Numbered from the stretch's first letter, positions 27,801 through 36,693 are shown. The stretch: DNA of 64,000 bases from Methanosarcinales archaeon Methan_01 (GCA_001602645.1 LUYE01000018.1:1-64000), one strand, 5' to 3'. A program made the numbers and translations. Notes: generated by a model not told the origin, from the sequence alone.

Positions 27801-28703
27801 GGTAAGATGAAGGTCGATCGATTGAACGGACCTGAGAGACCTCCGAGGATTCGTCTTCTGACGGCGGCGTTTCTTATCCTGGCGGCGGCCGGATGTCTGG
27901 AGGAGGACGAAAGGAATAACATTAACCTCGTCATCACCGGCTCGACTACGGTCCTCCCCGCCGTGGAGAGGTGCGCGGAGGTCTTCAACCGGGCTCAGGA
28001 CGATATAAGAGTCCAGGTGAGCAGCGGCGGATCGGGGCGAGGGATTCAGGACGTAGCAACCGGCCTCGCCGACATCGGGATGGCCTCGAGGGAGGTGAAG
28101 GACTCCGAGGTCCGGATCTTCGGCGACCTTTTCGTCGAGCACCTCATAGGATACGACGCCATCGCCGTCGCCGTCAGCAGGGAGATATATGACGCAGGCG
28201 TCCGCGGCCTCTCCTCCGAGGAGGTCTCCAGGATTTACTCCGGAGAGATCACCCGATGGAGCGAGGTCGGCGGCCCCAACGTCATGATACTGCCGGTGGC
28301 GAGGATTCCAGGATCGGGGACCGGCGACACCTTCAACGAGAGGATCATGGGCAGCAGCAGGGCCGAGACCGAGGGGGTCGAGGTCAACGCCATGGAGAAC
28401 GCCGAGATCAAGACCCTGATCGTCCAGAGCGACAAGGCCATCGGATACCTGGGGATAGGATATGCCAAGACCGGAGATATCCGGCCTCTGGCCATCGACG
28501 GGGTCAGCCCATCGGCGGAGAACGTCAAGAGCCTCGCCTACAAGCTTTCGAGGCCCCTCTACCTATACACCTGGGACGGCACCAGCGAAGCCGAGGCGGA
28601 GTTCATAAACTTCGTCCTGGGTCCGGAGGGGCAGAGGATCATGGAGGAGGAGGGCTTCTTTCCTGCAGGAACCTCCGACGGGGACGGCGGTGGATCGTTT
28701 TAG
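27798..28703 (+). CDS. pstS: Phosphate-binding lipoprotein PstS
   Basis: A solute-binding protein of about 300 residues. The signal ends in the lipobox AAAGC (cysteine near residue 34), so the mature protein is lipid-anchored. ITGSTTVLP and [10 protein letters not shown] supply phosphate-binding loops; GYDAIAVAV and [10 protein letters not shown] follow as in PstS. It captures phosphate outside the cell. Either ATG 27798 or ATG 27807 can start it. The permease genes pstC and pstA that normally follow are missing; pstB comes next after 34 bases. Confidence 0.92.
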   Translation: MGKMKVDRLNGPERPPRIRLLTAAFLILAAAGCLEEDERNNINLVITGSTTVLPAVERCAEVFNRAQDDIRVQVSSGGSGRGIQDVATGLADIGMASREVKDSEVRIFGDLFVEHLIGYDAIAVAVSREIYDAGVRGLSSEEVSRIYSGEITRWSEVGGPNVMILPVARIPGSGTGDTFNERIMGSSRAETEGVEVNAMENAEIKTLIVQSDKAIGYLGIGYAKTGDIRPLAIDGVSPSAENVKSLAYKLSRPLYLYTWDGTSEAEAEFINFVLGPEGQRIMEEEGFFPAGTSDGDGGGSF

Positions 28704-28737
28704 ATTTCGGGCCAAATTTTATTTAGAAGGTCATACA

Positions 28738-29484
28738 ATGTCATTCAAGATGGAGTCCAGGAACCTGAACCTCTGGTACGGCGATAACCACGCCCTGAAG
28801 GATATATCGATCGGGATACCGGAGAATCAGATCACGGCGCTGATAGGCCCTTCTGGATGCGGGAAGTCCACCTTCATCCGCTGCCTCAACCGGATGAACG
28901 ACCTCGTCGATATCGTCCGGATTGAGGGCGAGATCCTCTACAACGGCGTCAACATATACGACAGAGAGACGGACGTGGTGGAGCTTCGAAAGAACATAGG
29001 GATGGTATTCCAGAAGCCGAACCCCTTTCCCATGTCCATATACGACAACATCGCCTACGGCCCACGAATTCATGGGGTGAAGAACGTGGACAAGATCGTC
29101 GAGGAGAGCCTCGAAAAGGCCGCCCTATGGGAGGAGGTATCTGACCGCCTCGATAAACCCGCCATGGGCCTCTCCGGAGGCCAGCAGCAGAGGCTATGCA
29201 TAGCGAGGGCCCTGGCGATGAAGCCGGACGTCATCCTCTTCGACGAGCCCTGCAGCGCCCTGGACCCCCTCTCCACGGCGAAGATCGAGGAGCTGATGGA
29301 CGAGCTGAGGGGGTCGTACACCCAGGTGATTGTGACCCACAACATGCAGCAGGCGGCTCGGGTATCCGACTACACCGCCTACTTCCTCCTCGGCGAGCTT
29401 ATCGAGTTCGGCGAGACGAAGGAGATCTTCGAGAATCCCAAAAAGAAGAGCACCGAGGATTATATAACGGGCCGGTTCGGATGA
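28738..29484 (+). CDS. pstB: Phosphate ABC transporter ATPase PstB
   Basis: ABC ATPase of 248 residues with Walker [10 protein letters not shown], PstB-typical [16 protein letters not shown], signature LSGGQQQR, Walker [14 protein letters not shown] and [13 protein letters not shown]. It powers phosphate import with PstC and PstA. Start ATG at 28738 follows AAGG. The gene lies directly after pstS and before two PhoU genes. With no permease genes in between, PstB must pair with membrane subunits encoded elsewhere. Confidence 0.95.
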   Translation: MSFKMESRNLNLWYGDNHALKDISIGIPENQITALIGPSGCGKSTFIRCLNRMNDLVDIVRIEGEILYNGVNIYDRETDVVELRKNIGMVFQKPNPFPMSIYDNIAYGPRIHGVKNVDKIVEESLEKAALWEEVSDRLDKPAMGLSGGQQQRLCIARALAMKPDVILFDEPCSALDPLSTAKIEELMDELRGSYTQVIVTHNMQQAARVSDYTAYFLLGELIEFGETKEIFENPKKKSTEDYITGRFG

Positions 29485-29509
29485 GTTCATCGACGGATTT
29501 GGGGGATAG

Positions 29510-30169
29510 ATGAGTCCTTACAGAGAGCGGTATCATAGGGAGCTTGAGGAGCTGAAGGTGGACGCGGAGAAGCTGGTGGATCTGGTCGGCCTCGCGGTAG
29601 CCAACTCCGTGGATGCCCTCCGCGATTACGACGTGGAGAAGGCGCGGGAGGTCATAAGAGACGATCAGAGGATCAACGACCTGAACCTGAGGATAGAGAG
29701 GCGGTGCATGCAGCTGTTGGCCCTCCAGCAGCCGATGGCAAAGGACCTCCGGCTGATCGTCACCACCCTGAAGATCGGGATCGACCTCGAACGAATCGGC
29801 GACCTGGCGGTAGACATATCGAGGGTGGTGGTCCACTCCAGGAACAAGGTCCACGTCAAGAGCCTCAAGAACATCCCAAGGATGGCGGAGATCGCCGAGA
29901 TGATGCTGGCCCAGGCTAATAGGGCCTTCAAGGAGAACGACGCGAGCCTCGCCAGGGAGACTACAAAGTGGGATTACGAGGTGGACGCCCTCTACCAGAA
30001 GGTGAGAGACACCCTCCTCAAGATCATCGGCGGAAACCCCGAACTGATCGAGGACGCCACGCCCCTTCTCCTGGTGAACAAGCACCTGGAGAGGATCGCA
30101 GACCACGTATGCAACATATGCGAGAGCATAATATACATGGTTGAGGCGAAACGGGAACACCTCAACTGA
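29510..30169 (+). CDS. phoU: PhoU-family phosphate signalling protein
   Basis: A 219-residue all-helical protein with two PhoU repeats, each containing the metal-binding ERIGD/ERIAD motif (LERIGDLAVDIS near residue 90 and LERIADHVCNI near 195). PhoU restrains Pst transport and signalling when phosphate is sufficient. It lies 25 bases after pstB and 13 before a second PhoU-domain gene, consistent with one operon. Confidence 0.93.
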   Translation: MSPYRERYHRELEELKVDAEKLVDLVGLAVANSVDALRDYDVEKAREVIRDDQRINDLNLRIERRCMQLLALQQPMAKDLRLIVTTLKIGIDLERIGDLAVDISRVVVHSRNKVHVKSLKNIPRMAEIAEMMLAQANRAFKENDASLARETTKWDYEVDALYQKVRDTLLKIIGGNPELIEDATPLLLVNKHLERIADHVCNICESIIYMVEAKREHLN

Positions 30170-30182
30170 TTGAGCAGGTTTT

Positions 30183-31184
30183 ATGGAGACCAGGAAAGTA
30201 CAGCGGACGGGAAAGTCGACCTTCATCGTCTCCCTCCCCAAGCTATGGGCGGTGAAGAACGACATCCAGCCGGGCTCCTTGATCTACATCACCCAGAGCG
30301 ACAACGGCGCCCTCGTCCTCTCCCCCGACAGGTCCGAGAGGGAGCTGGCGACCAGGCTTGAGATCGGCGAGAAGGTCGGAGACTCCCTGATAAGGGACAT
30401 CATAGGATGCTACGTCTCCGGGTACAGGACGATAGAGGTCACAGCGGCCCACATGACGGCGGACCAGAAGAGGGACATCCACCAGATCGTCCAGAAGCTG
30501 ATCGGCCCCGAGATCCTGGAGGAGACAGTGAACAAGGTCCTGATCCAGGACCTGATCGATCCGGAGGAGCTCCAGTCCGAGCGGGCCCTCCGGAGGATAA
30601 AGACGGTGGTCAGGTCGATGATCCAGGACGCCCTCGGAGCCATGGTGACCAACGACCGGGAGATGGCCGCCGACGTCATCCAGCGGGACGACGACGTCGA
30701 CCGGCTCTACCTTCTCGTCTCCCGCCAGTTTACCGAGATCCTCCGGTCCGGGTCGGTGAGGGAGGAGTCCCTCGACCCCATCACCGCCTTCAACTACACC
30801 AGGGCCGCGACGAACCTCGAACGGATGGCCGACCACGCCTCCCGGATAGCCGATATGATCCTCCGATGCGACTGCACCCTACCCTCCGAGATCGTCGAAG
30901 GTATGAGCAGGGTATCCCCCCAGCTCCTGAGCCTCATCGAGGATTCCATATCGTCCCTCGTCCTCCTCAACTCCGGGAAGGCTAACGAGGTGATCGAATC
31001 GAGCCGGCAGCTGAGAAGGGAGATGATCCAGATGATCTCCTCCTCCAGCTCCTCCGGCGAGCACGAAGACGCCCTTCTGAGGATGGTGGTATCCAGCATC
31101 GAAAGGATCCTCGACTACATCAAGAACATCGGCGAGCTGGCCATCAACCTCAGCCAGACCGTCCCCAGCCCAGAGGGGAAGTAG
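30183..31184 (+). CDS. AbrB-PhoU phosphate uptake regulator
   Basis: The 333-residue protein starts with a SpoVT/AbrB-like swapped-hairpin DNA-binding domain (METRKVQRTGKSTFIVSLPK, about residues 1-48), followed by two PhoU domains with NLERMADHASRI and a final ERILDYIKNIGELA. This archaeal architecture fits a transcription regulator that senses phosphate through its PhoU part and probably controls this operon. Start ATG at 30183. It is the last intact gene before the broken endonuclease V. Confidence 0.9.
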   Translation: METRKVQRTGKSTFIVSLPKLWAVKNDIQPGSLIYITQSDNGALVLSPDRSERELATRLEIGEKVGDSLIRDIIGCYVSGYRTIEVTAAHMTADQKRDIHQIVQKLIGPEILEETVNKVLIQDLIDPEELQSERALRRIKTVVRSMIQDALGAMVTNDREMAADVIQRDDDVDRLYLLVSRQFTEILRSGSVREESLDPITAFNYTRAATNLERMADHASRIADMILRCDCTLPSEIVEGMSRVSPQLLSLIEDSISSLVLLNSGKANEVIESSRQLRREMIQMISSSSSSGEHEDALLRMVVSSIERILDYIKNIGELAINLSQTVPSPEGK

Positions 31185-31944
31185 GTGGATCTCCCGCACC
31201 CCTCACCCGGCTGGAGTGGCTCCTCGCCGCCCAGGAGAGGGCCGCTTCAAAGGTCGTCCTGGAGGACCGGCTCTCTCCGGATCTGATCGCCGGCGTCGAT
31301 CAGGCCTTCATCTCCGAGGAGGGGGAGAGAGGGCTGGCGGTCAGCGGCACCGTCGTCCTCGACCCGTCCTTCCGGATCAGATCCAGATCTTCGGCCGGCC
31401 AGGAGTCGACCGTTCCCTACGTTCCCAGCCTCCTCTCCTTCCGGGAGGATCCGGCCGCCCTCGAGGCCGCAAGGCGGCTCGATCCAACCCCCGCCCACCT
31501 CTTCGTAGACGGCTGCGGGATCAAAACCGGGCGGGGATGGCAAGCGGCATGGGCGTCGCCCTGAAACTCCCGACCATAGGGGTGAGCAAGAACGTCCTAT
31601 GCGGCTCCTTCGATCCACCCCGGCGCGTGGGGGAGGCATCCCCCCTGGCTCATCAGGGGGAGAGGGTGGGGTACGTCCTCCTCTCCAAGAAGGGGTGCAG
31701 GCCGATGGTGGTCGCTCCAGGGCACAGGGTCTCGGTGGAATCAGCCCTGGACCTCGCCAAGCGATACCTCCGGGATCAGAAGCTTCCTCTGCCGTGCCTC
31801 GCTGCCCATCGCCATGCGAAAGAGGTGAAGCGACGCATTTTGATGGGGGATATCTCCGTATCGTCCGGGACGCGAATTTTTCACCCAAAACGACCTACTA
31901 TCTTGGAGAGGCCCCCCTCTCGACCTCCAGAATCCTCCGCTTGA
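31185..31944 (+). pseudogene. nfi: Endonuclease V, interrupted by two apparent frameshifts
   Basis: The product would be a deoxyinosine-specific endonuclease. Conserved blocks GVDQAF, STVPYVPSLLSFRE, LFVDGCGI, LPTIGVSKN and VAPGHRVSVESA are all present but in three frames. A GTG at 31185 follows the phoU stop and a GAGGGGAAG site. One base seems lost in the C-run at 31199-31202, and another in the A-run at about 31532-31535 (ATCAAAACC). Restoring one base at each point joins the blocks. The 3' end overlaps the convergent ogt gene. Either a recent pseudogene or assembly errors at homopolymers. Confidence 0.82.
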
Positions 31945-32428
31945 GGTCGACCCCGGGGCTGTAGCCTCCAACCCCCCTCGACCCCACCACCCGGTGGCAG
32001 GGTATGATGAGGGGCAAGGGATTTCTCCTCAGGGCCGTCCCCACCGCCCTGGTGGCGCCGGGCCGGCCGAGCCTCTCGGCGATTTCGCCGTAGGTCGCCG
32101 TCTCCCCTGGGGGGATCGCCGATGTGGCGTGGAGGACCTCCCCCTGGAAAGGTGTGAGCCCCGAGAGGTCCAGACCGAAGGGGACTGGCTCCCCCCCGAG
32201 CCAGCACCTCAGGAGGACCTCCTTCCACCAATCCGGCAGGGTTTTATCTGGCCGCTCTGGGGAGAAACGAGACCCCCTTATCCGGTCGCCCCTCCTCTCT
32301 ACCAGGAGGTATAGGCCCAAGGGCTCCAGAAAGACCCCCTCCGTCGGATCGGTTTCCTTCGCCGACCCCGCCGCCTCGTCTTCGGGGAGATCGTCGCGAG
32401 ATCGGTCGGCGAAAACCTCGCCGGTCAT
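31898..32428 (-). CDS. ogt: Methylated-DNA-protein cysteine methyltransferase
   Basis: A 176-residue suicide repair protein removing alkyl groups from O6 of guanine. The active site IIPCHRVVGS holds the acceptor cysteine, and TATYGEIAERLG with a winged-helix segment binds DNA. Start ATG at 32428 overlaps the phosphodiesterase stop (ATGA); a much longer open frame upstream is a high-GC shadow of that gene. It sits next to another DNA repair gene, endonuclease V, on the opposite strand. Confidence 0.92.
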   Translation of the reverse strand: MTGEVFADRSRDDLPEDEAAGSAKETDPTEGVFLEPLGLYLLVERRGDRIRGSRFSPERPDKTLPDWWKEVLLRCWLGGEPVPFGLDLSGLTPFQGEVLHATSAIPPGETATYGEIAERLGRPGATRAVGTALRRNPLPLIIPCHRVVGSRGVGGYSPGVDLKRRILEVERGASPR

Positions 32429-32958
32429 GGCCGCCTTCCGGTCATATCCCTGATGGAGGGGCGAGACCCCATCTCCACCACCTCCGTCTCCAGCGACGCC
32501 GTATCCAGGATCGCCACCGTCTTCCTCCCGGTGAAGTGGCCCCAGACCTCCCCGGGGTTGATCATCAAAGTCTCCCCCGGAACGACCCGGACGTGATGGT
32601 CGTGCCCCCGGACGACGACGTCGAAGGCCCCCGACTCCACCAGCCCCGTCACCAGGGGCTCGTAGGTCCCGTGGAGGAGAGCGATTTGTTTGCCTTCTGC
32701 CTCGACCTCGCCGAAATCCTCGAGGAAGACCCCCCCAACCCGGCCGAAATCGCGCTTGAGGCCGATTCTGTCGCCGTCGTTGTTCCCAAATACGAGGAAG
32801 AGCTCGCCAGCCCAGCCCTCGAAGGCGTAGCACATCCCAGGAGCCACCACGTCGCCAGCATGAAGGATCATCTCGACGCCCCGTCTCTTGAAGATCTCCA
32901 CCGCCTCCAATAGGCCGGGAAAGTTGTCGTGGGAGTCGGAGAGTAGACCAATCAGCAT
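32425..32958 (-). CDS. YfcE/MJ0936-type metallophosphodiesterase
   Basis: A 177-residue calcineurin-like enzyme: LLSDSHDN near the start, ILHAGDVV, VFGNNDGD, LLHGTY and VRGHDHH are the five metal-binding blocks. Archaeal relatives are nickel- or manganese-dependent phosphodiesterases of unknown natural substrate. Start ATG at 32958 precedes the first motif by five residues, as in homologues; an upstream extension lacks support. Overlaps ogt by four bases. Confidence 0.9.
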   Translation of the reverse strand: MLIGLLSDSHDNFPGLLEAVEIFKRRGVEMILHAGDVVAPGMCYAFEGWAGELFLVFGNNDGDRIGLKRDFGRVGGVFLEDFGEVEAEGKQIALLHGTYEPLVTGLVESGAFDVVVRGHDHHVRVVPGETLMINPGEVWGHFTGRKTVAILDTASLETEVVEMGSRPSIRDMTGRRP

Positions 32959-33093
32959 AATATCACAAACCTTCTGCCGGAGCTTATGCCAGAGGGGTTT
33001 CAGCCCCGCCAACCCATGGAAAGACGGCACTCCCCATTTATAGCTTTTGACGCCATCAGTTTAAGAAACGGATATGCGTCACGCCCGTATGAT

Positions 33094-33110
33094 CCGAAAG
33101 GGCTAAATAC
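33094..33110 (+). promoter_or_regulatory. TATA/BRE promoter of the tRNA pair
   Basis: CCGAAAG followed by GCTAAATAC lies 24-40 bases before the first tRNA base, the standard spacing for an archaeal tRNA promoter. Confidence 0.65.
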
Positions 33111-33133
33111 GAGAATGGCTTTGCATCGTTGGA

Positions 33134-33240
33134 CCCGCCTTAACTCAGCCTGGTAGAGTGCGCGGCTGTAGTAGGTTTCGCGCCAGAAGGTGCACCGTGC
33201 GGCTACCGCGATGTCCCCGGTTCGAATCTGGGAGGCGGGA
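33134..33240 (+). tRNA. tRNA-Tyr (GTA) with an intron
   Basis: The acceptor stem CCCGCCT pairs with AGGCGGG (C1-G72 is the archaeal tyrosine identity pair), discriminator A. The D stem is ACTC/GAGT, the anticodon stem CGCGG/CCGCG and the T arm CCCGG-TTCGAAT-CTGGG. The anticodon loop is split by an intron of about 33 bases (about 33172-33204), inserted after base 37, the canonical position. The intron should be removed by the archaeal splicing endonuclease at a bulge-helix-bulge. Confidence 0.92.
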
Positions 33241-33250
33241 CCTAGCTTGA

Positions 33251-33323
33251 GTCCGGATAGTGTAGAGGCCTATCATGAAGCCCTGTCGAGGCTTCGACCC
33301 GGGTTCGACTCCCGGTCCGGGCG
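33251..33323 (+). tRNA. tRNA-Asp (GTC)
   Basis: The acceptor stem GTCCGGA pairs with TCCGGGC with one U-G pair, discriminator G. The anticodon stem is AAGCC/GGCTT with loop CTGTCGA giving GTC; the T arm is CCGGG-TTCGACT-CCCGG. CCA is not encoded. It lies ten bases after tRNA-Tyr and is probably co-transcribed. Confidence 0.95.
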
Positions 33324-33420
33324 CTTAATTTGGGCGCGATTATGAACCTGCGCCCATCCCTCTCATCCCCTCTAGATCCCGAGCATCCTCGGTCCTGAGA
33401 GGCTTATGTAAGATTTCAAT

Positions 33421-33435
33421 CGAAAAGCTTATTAC
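33421..33435 (+). promoter_or_regulatory. TATA/BRE promoter of the candidate small RNA
   Basis: CGAAAA followed by GCTTATTA matches a BRE-TATA pair. Initiation about 25 bases on falls near 33455, exactly where the paired structure begins. Confidence 0.5.
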
Positions 33436-33454
33436 TTACTGATACGATCTCTGC

Positions 33455-33597
33455 CTGTCGTGTACTGCACTTCCATCTATCCACAAAAAGCCGCAGATAA
33501 CCGCCCTCATGCGGTGAGAGACACGACCTCACCCGCGACCTTTGGGGCGGGAGAGGCGCCCTGGCCCCTCCGGGGGCTGGGGTCCTCGAAGTTTTTC
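33455..33597 (+). ncRNA. Candidate structured small RNA (about 140 nt)
   Basis: In this 300-base gap no gene is seen, but GTCGTGT (33457-33463) pairs with ACACGAC (33521-33527). Inside, CCGCA (33491-33495) pairs with TGCGG (33510-33514). CCCGC (33532-33536) pairs with GCGGG (33547-33551). A ten-pair hairpin joins 33559-33568 with 33573-33582. A T-run (33592-33596) follows. With the upstream TATA box this has the full layout of a small RNA gene. It does not look like SRP RNA, RNase P RNA or a tRNA. Confidence 0.5.
33559..33597 (+). terminator. GC hairpin plus T-run
   Basis: Ten continuous base pairs (two G-U) around a four-base loop, then TCCTCGAAG and five Ts. It is the probable 3' end of the candidate small RNA; it could also be part of its functional structure. 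Confidence 0.55.
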
Positions 33598-33625
33598 TAA
33601 CCCATCCAAAGAAGGTCATCGGCGA

Positions 33626-34024
33626 TCACGCCCCCAGATTCGTCTCCAGCTCCTCTATCCTCCCCCTGAGAGCTCCTATCTTCTCCTCGAAGAGCTCCCT
33701 ATCGACTCTCCGCTTGGTGGTGAAGACCTCAAGGAGCCTTATCAGCTCCTGGGTCGACTCGTCCTCAGAAAACCAGGGATGGGCCGCCGATAGCCCCTCA
33801 AGCCTCTCCTTAAGAGCTTCGTAGCTCTCGATCAGCCGGAGGCCGGGGGATTCCCTGTTCTCCTGGAGGAGATCCAGAGGTCTCATAAGGGACTCAAGAC
33901 ATCTGTAGTACTCGAGGAGGCCCTCTCCGGGAAGCACTGGAGGAGCCATCTCGATCTCGATCGACTCGTAGGGCTTCGTGATCTGCTGAAGTTTATCGCA
34001 CCACCTTGCCCAATAATCAGTCAT
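33626..34024 (-). CDS. Hypothetical coiled-coil protein
   Basis: A 132-residue acidic, helical protein without signal peptide. The N-terminus MTDYWARWCDKLQQI is followed by a helical region and a C-terminal heptad-like stretch (KKRV... EEKIGALRGRIEELE). No family is recognised. Start ATG at 34024 has GGAGG about ten bases upstream; an earlier in-frame ATG lacks one. Codon use is like that of the neighbouring genes, so it is probably real. Confidence 0.6.
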   Translation of the reverse strand: MTDYWARWCDKLQQITKPYESIEIEMAPPVLPGEGLLEYYRCLESLMRPLDLLQENRESPGLRLIESYEALKERLEGLSAAHPWFSEDESTQELIRLLEVFTTKRRVDRELFEEKIGALRGRIEELETNLGA

Positions 34025-34295
34025 AAGCTGGATTCCTCCATCAGTTGAATAAGGCATACCCGTACTTATTTTTATCGGAGATCATCCCACCTCCTGGATC
34101 CCCCTCCCATTATTGGGATAGAGGTGAGGGTCTGGACCTCGGACCTGGAGAGGGTGGAAGAGAGATATCGCGGGCCCTAAGAGCTGATCCAAGGGGGGCC
34201 GAGGCGGTCAAGGCCGCCTGGCGAGGGGGCGAGCCCTCTCGGACCCTGGACCGCCTCATGGGAAAAGCCGGACGCAGGTTCTGGCCTTGCTGGCG

Positions 34296-34694
34296 CTACC
34301 CACTCGACCAGAGGGGGCCCTCCCCAGGCCTCGGCCCCAGCTCCCCGAAGGCGTAGAGCCTCCATCCGATCCTCATGCCGTCTGAGACCGCCAGGCTGTC
34401 GGGCATCTCCCAGGGGATTCGCCAGCCTGCATCACCCCGCTCGAAGACGTAGTAGATCCAAGCGCGGTCGATGGTGCTGGAGACACCGTCTATCGCCATC
34501 ACCATCGAGCCCCTGTGACCTGTGGCGCTCCCGTCGGGATCGACGACGACCTCGGCTGAAGCCCTCAGGACGTCGAGGACGGTGGCCCCGGGGGGTACCG
34601 CCACCGTCTCGTGCCTGATCCGGTCTCCTCCATAGTTTATGCTGACGAAGGCCCTCTCCTCGATCCCGCCACCCATCTTCCGGCGAAAGAACAT
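34296..34694 (-). CDS. DUF4430-like protein (transcobalamin C-terminal-like fold)
   Basis: About 126-132 residues. The pattern VAVPPGATVLDVLRASAEV, GSMVMAIDGV, RAWIYYVFE and a late SDGMRIGWRLY resembles DUF4430, a ubiquitin-like beta-grasp domain seen in surface proteins and in the C-terminal part of transcobalamin. No signal peptide is visible here, unlike most members. The more probable start is the ATG giving MGGGIEER. The neighbouring 34058-34295 shows nothing further. Confidence 0.55.
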   Translation of the reverse strand: MFFRRKMGGGIEERAFVSINYGGDRIRHETVAVPPGATVLDVLRASAEVVVDPDGSATGHRGSMVMAIDGVSSTIDRAWIYYVFERGDAGWRIPWEMPDSLAVSDGMRIGWRLYAFGELGPRPGEGPLWSSG

Positions 34695-34821
34695 CAGCCG
34701 GAGATATGGGCCAGAGATACAAGACCCTGTCGCCCCCCCATCTCGCTGGCCCGTCCACTATAGCCCCCTCTCTCCACCGCCGATGGGGAGAAGAAATTGG
34801 CGGGGCTGATCGGCCCTCAAG

Positions 34822-36693
34822 TCATGCCCTCAGATACCTGTTCTTGAAGTAGGAGTACTCCCCGAGGGCTTTGCGGATCGTCTCCCTGGCCTTCAAACCT
34901 TCTGCCTCGTCGCCGCAGCACCTGGACGCGACCTCTCCCAGGAGCTCCTCCGGCTCGTAGTTGAAGAACCGCAGGAGCTTCTCACAGGCGTCCCCTTCTA
35001 CGACCTTCGAAATCCTCCAGCTCCCCTCCTCGACGGTGACGTGGACCTCGTTGACGCAGCCGAGGAGGTTGTGGAAGTCCCCCAGGGTGTCCTGGTACGC
35101 CCCCAGGAGGAAGGTGCCTAGGAGGTAGTCCTCATCCTCCCGGAGGTCGTGGAGGGCGAGGAAGTCGGCGTTCTCTCCGGCGAAGCTCCTAATCTCGCCG
35201 TCGGAGTCACAGGTGATGTCGGCGATCGTCCCACGGACCCTCGGCACCTCATCGAGCCTGTGGAGGGGCATCGTCGGGAAGATCTGCTGGACCCCCCACA
35301 TATCCGGGACCGACTGGAAGAGGGAGAAGTTACCGATGTACTTCTTGCTCAATAGCTTCTTCAGGCTCTCAAACTCGTCGGAGTCGTTCTCGTCCGCCTC
35401 GGCGAAGGTGGCGGCCTTCTGGCAGACCTTCCAGAATAGCAGGTCCCCCTTCGACCTCTCCTCCAGGCCGATGTTCCCGAGGTTGAAGGCGTCGAAGAGC
35501 TCCTCCCGATAGTGGAGGGCGTCGTGATAGAACTCGGCGTAGTTCTCCAGGTCCATATTCTCCAGGGCCTGGCGCATGTCCTCGATCTGGACGGGGTCGT
35601 CCTCCTCCGCGACGACCTCGAGGCCGTCCTTGGAGTTCTTCTTCCCGATCACCCTGAAGGCGAGGAAGGAATGGTAGGCGGCGATCGCCCGACCGCTCTC
35701 GGATACGATGGTGGGACAGGGGACCTCCTCCTCGTCGCAGGTCCTCTGGAGGGTGTAGACGACGTCGTTGGAGTACTCCTGGAGGGTGTAGTTGGCGCTG
35801 GCGGGGGTGGGGGTCTGGGACCCGTCGTAATCGACGCTGAGGCCGCCGCCGACGTTGAAGTACTCCACCTCGGCCACCTTCCTCACCTTTGCGTAGATCC
35901 TGGCAGCCTCGTTCATGGCGATCTTGATCTTCCGGATGTCGGTGATCTGGGAGCCGATGTGGAAGTGGAGCATCTTCAGCCGGTCGATCATCCCGTTCTC
36001 TGTCAGGATCTCCATCGACTCCAAAATCTCGGCGGTGGAGAGGCCGAACTTGGAGAGCTCGCCGCCCGATTCCTCCCATCGACCGCTCCCCCGGGAGAAG
36101 AGCTTCGTCCTGAGGCCGAGGATCGGCTTTGCCCCCATCTCCTTCGAGCACCGGAGGAGGGCGAAGATCTCCTCGAAGATGTCGATGACGATGACGATCT
36201 TGTTCGTCTCCCCGAACTTGAGGGCTAGCCTGAGGTAGTCCTGGTCTTTGTAGCCGTTGCATATGATCAGGGCATCGGGGCCGAGGCCGAGGGAGAGGGC
36301 CGCGAGGAGCTCCGCCTTCGTCCCCACCTCCAGCCCGACGTTGAGATCCTTCCCGCCATCGACGATGTACTCCACCACCTCCTTCCTCTGGTTCACCTTC
36401 ATCGGGAAGACGAGCCTGTAGCCGCCCCGATACTCCAGCTCCTCCATCGAGGCGAGGAAGGCGCCGTTGATCTCCTGGAGCCTGTCCTCCAGGATCTGGG
36501 GGAACCTGAAGAGGATCGGAAACTGGGCGGTCTCTGCCTCGTCGATCGCCTCGACGATCTCCATGACATCGACGGTCCCTCCCGCCTCCTTCCTCGGAGA
36601 GACCGACAGGTTTCCCCGCTCATTTATTCTGAAGTAGCCGTTCCCCCAGCCGTCGACGCCGTAGAGGTTGACGGAATCGTCAATCGTCCACAT
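34822..36693 (-). CDS. speA: Biosynthetic arginine decarboxylase (PLP type)
   Basis: A 623-residue fold-type III enzyme converting arginine to agmatine for polyamine synthesis. The N-terminal YGVDGWGNGYF, the PLP lysine in FPMKVNQRKEVVE (about residue 100), the glycine-rich FNVGGGLSVDYDG and VSESGRA are typical of the bacterial SpeA family. Most archaea use a pyruvoyl-dependent enzyme for this step, so this is notable. It is divergent from deoxyhypusine synthase, which uses the polyamine spermidine. A TATA-like GCTATTTATACC on the minus strand at 36871-36882 would give a leader of about 150 bases. Confidence 0.95.
   Translation of the reverse strand: MWTIDDSVNLYGVDGWGNGYFRINERGNLSVSPRKEAGGTVDVMEIVEAIDEAETAQFPILFRFPQILEDRLQEINGAFLASMEELEYRGGYRLVFPMKVNQRKEVVEYIVDGGKDLNVGLEVGTKAELLAALSLGLGPDALIICNGYKDQDYLRLALKFGETNKIVIVIDIFEEIFALLRCSKEMGAKPILGLRTKLFSRGSGRWEESGGELSKFGLSTAEILESMEILTENGMIDRLKMLHFHIGSQITDIRKIKIAMNEAARIYAKVRKVAEVEYFNVGGGLSVDYDGSQTPTPASANYTLQEYSNDVVYTLQRTCDEEEVPCPTIVSESGRAIAAYHSFLAFRVIGKKNSKDGLEVVAEEDDPVQIEDMRQALENMDLENYAEFYHDALHYREELFDAFNLGNIGLEERSKGDLLFWKVCQKAATFAEADENDSDEFESLKKLLSKKYIGNFSLFQSVPDMWGVQQIFPTMPLHRLDEVPRVRGTIADITCDSDGEIRSFAGENADFLALHDLREDEDYLLGTFLLGAYQDTLGDFHNLLGCVNEVHVTVEEGSWRISKVVEGDACEKLLRFFNYEPEELLGEVASRCCGDEAEGLKARETIRKALGEYSYFKNRYLRA

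Noticed and set aside
31898-32833. Possible 311-residue form of Ogt with a long N-terminus
   Set aside because: The extension overlaps the phosphodiesterase gene in another frame and is arginine/glycine-rich. The ATGA overlap at 32425-32428 gives a normal Ogt.
33324-33625. SRP RNA or RNase P RNA
   Set aside because: The region is too short, and the conserved SRP helix 8 and RNase P core sequences are not seen on either strand.
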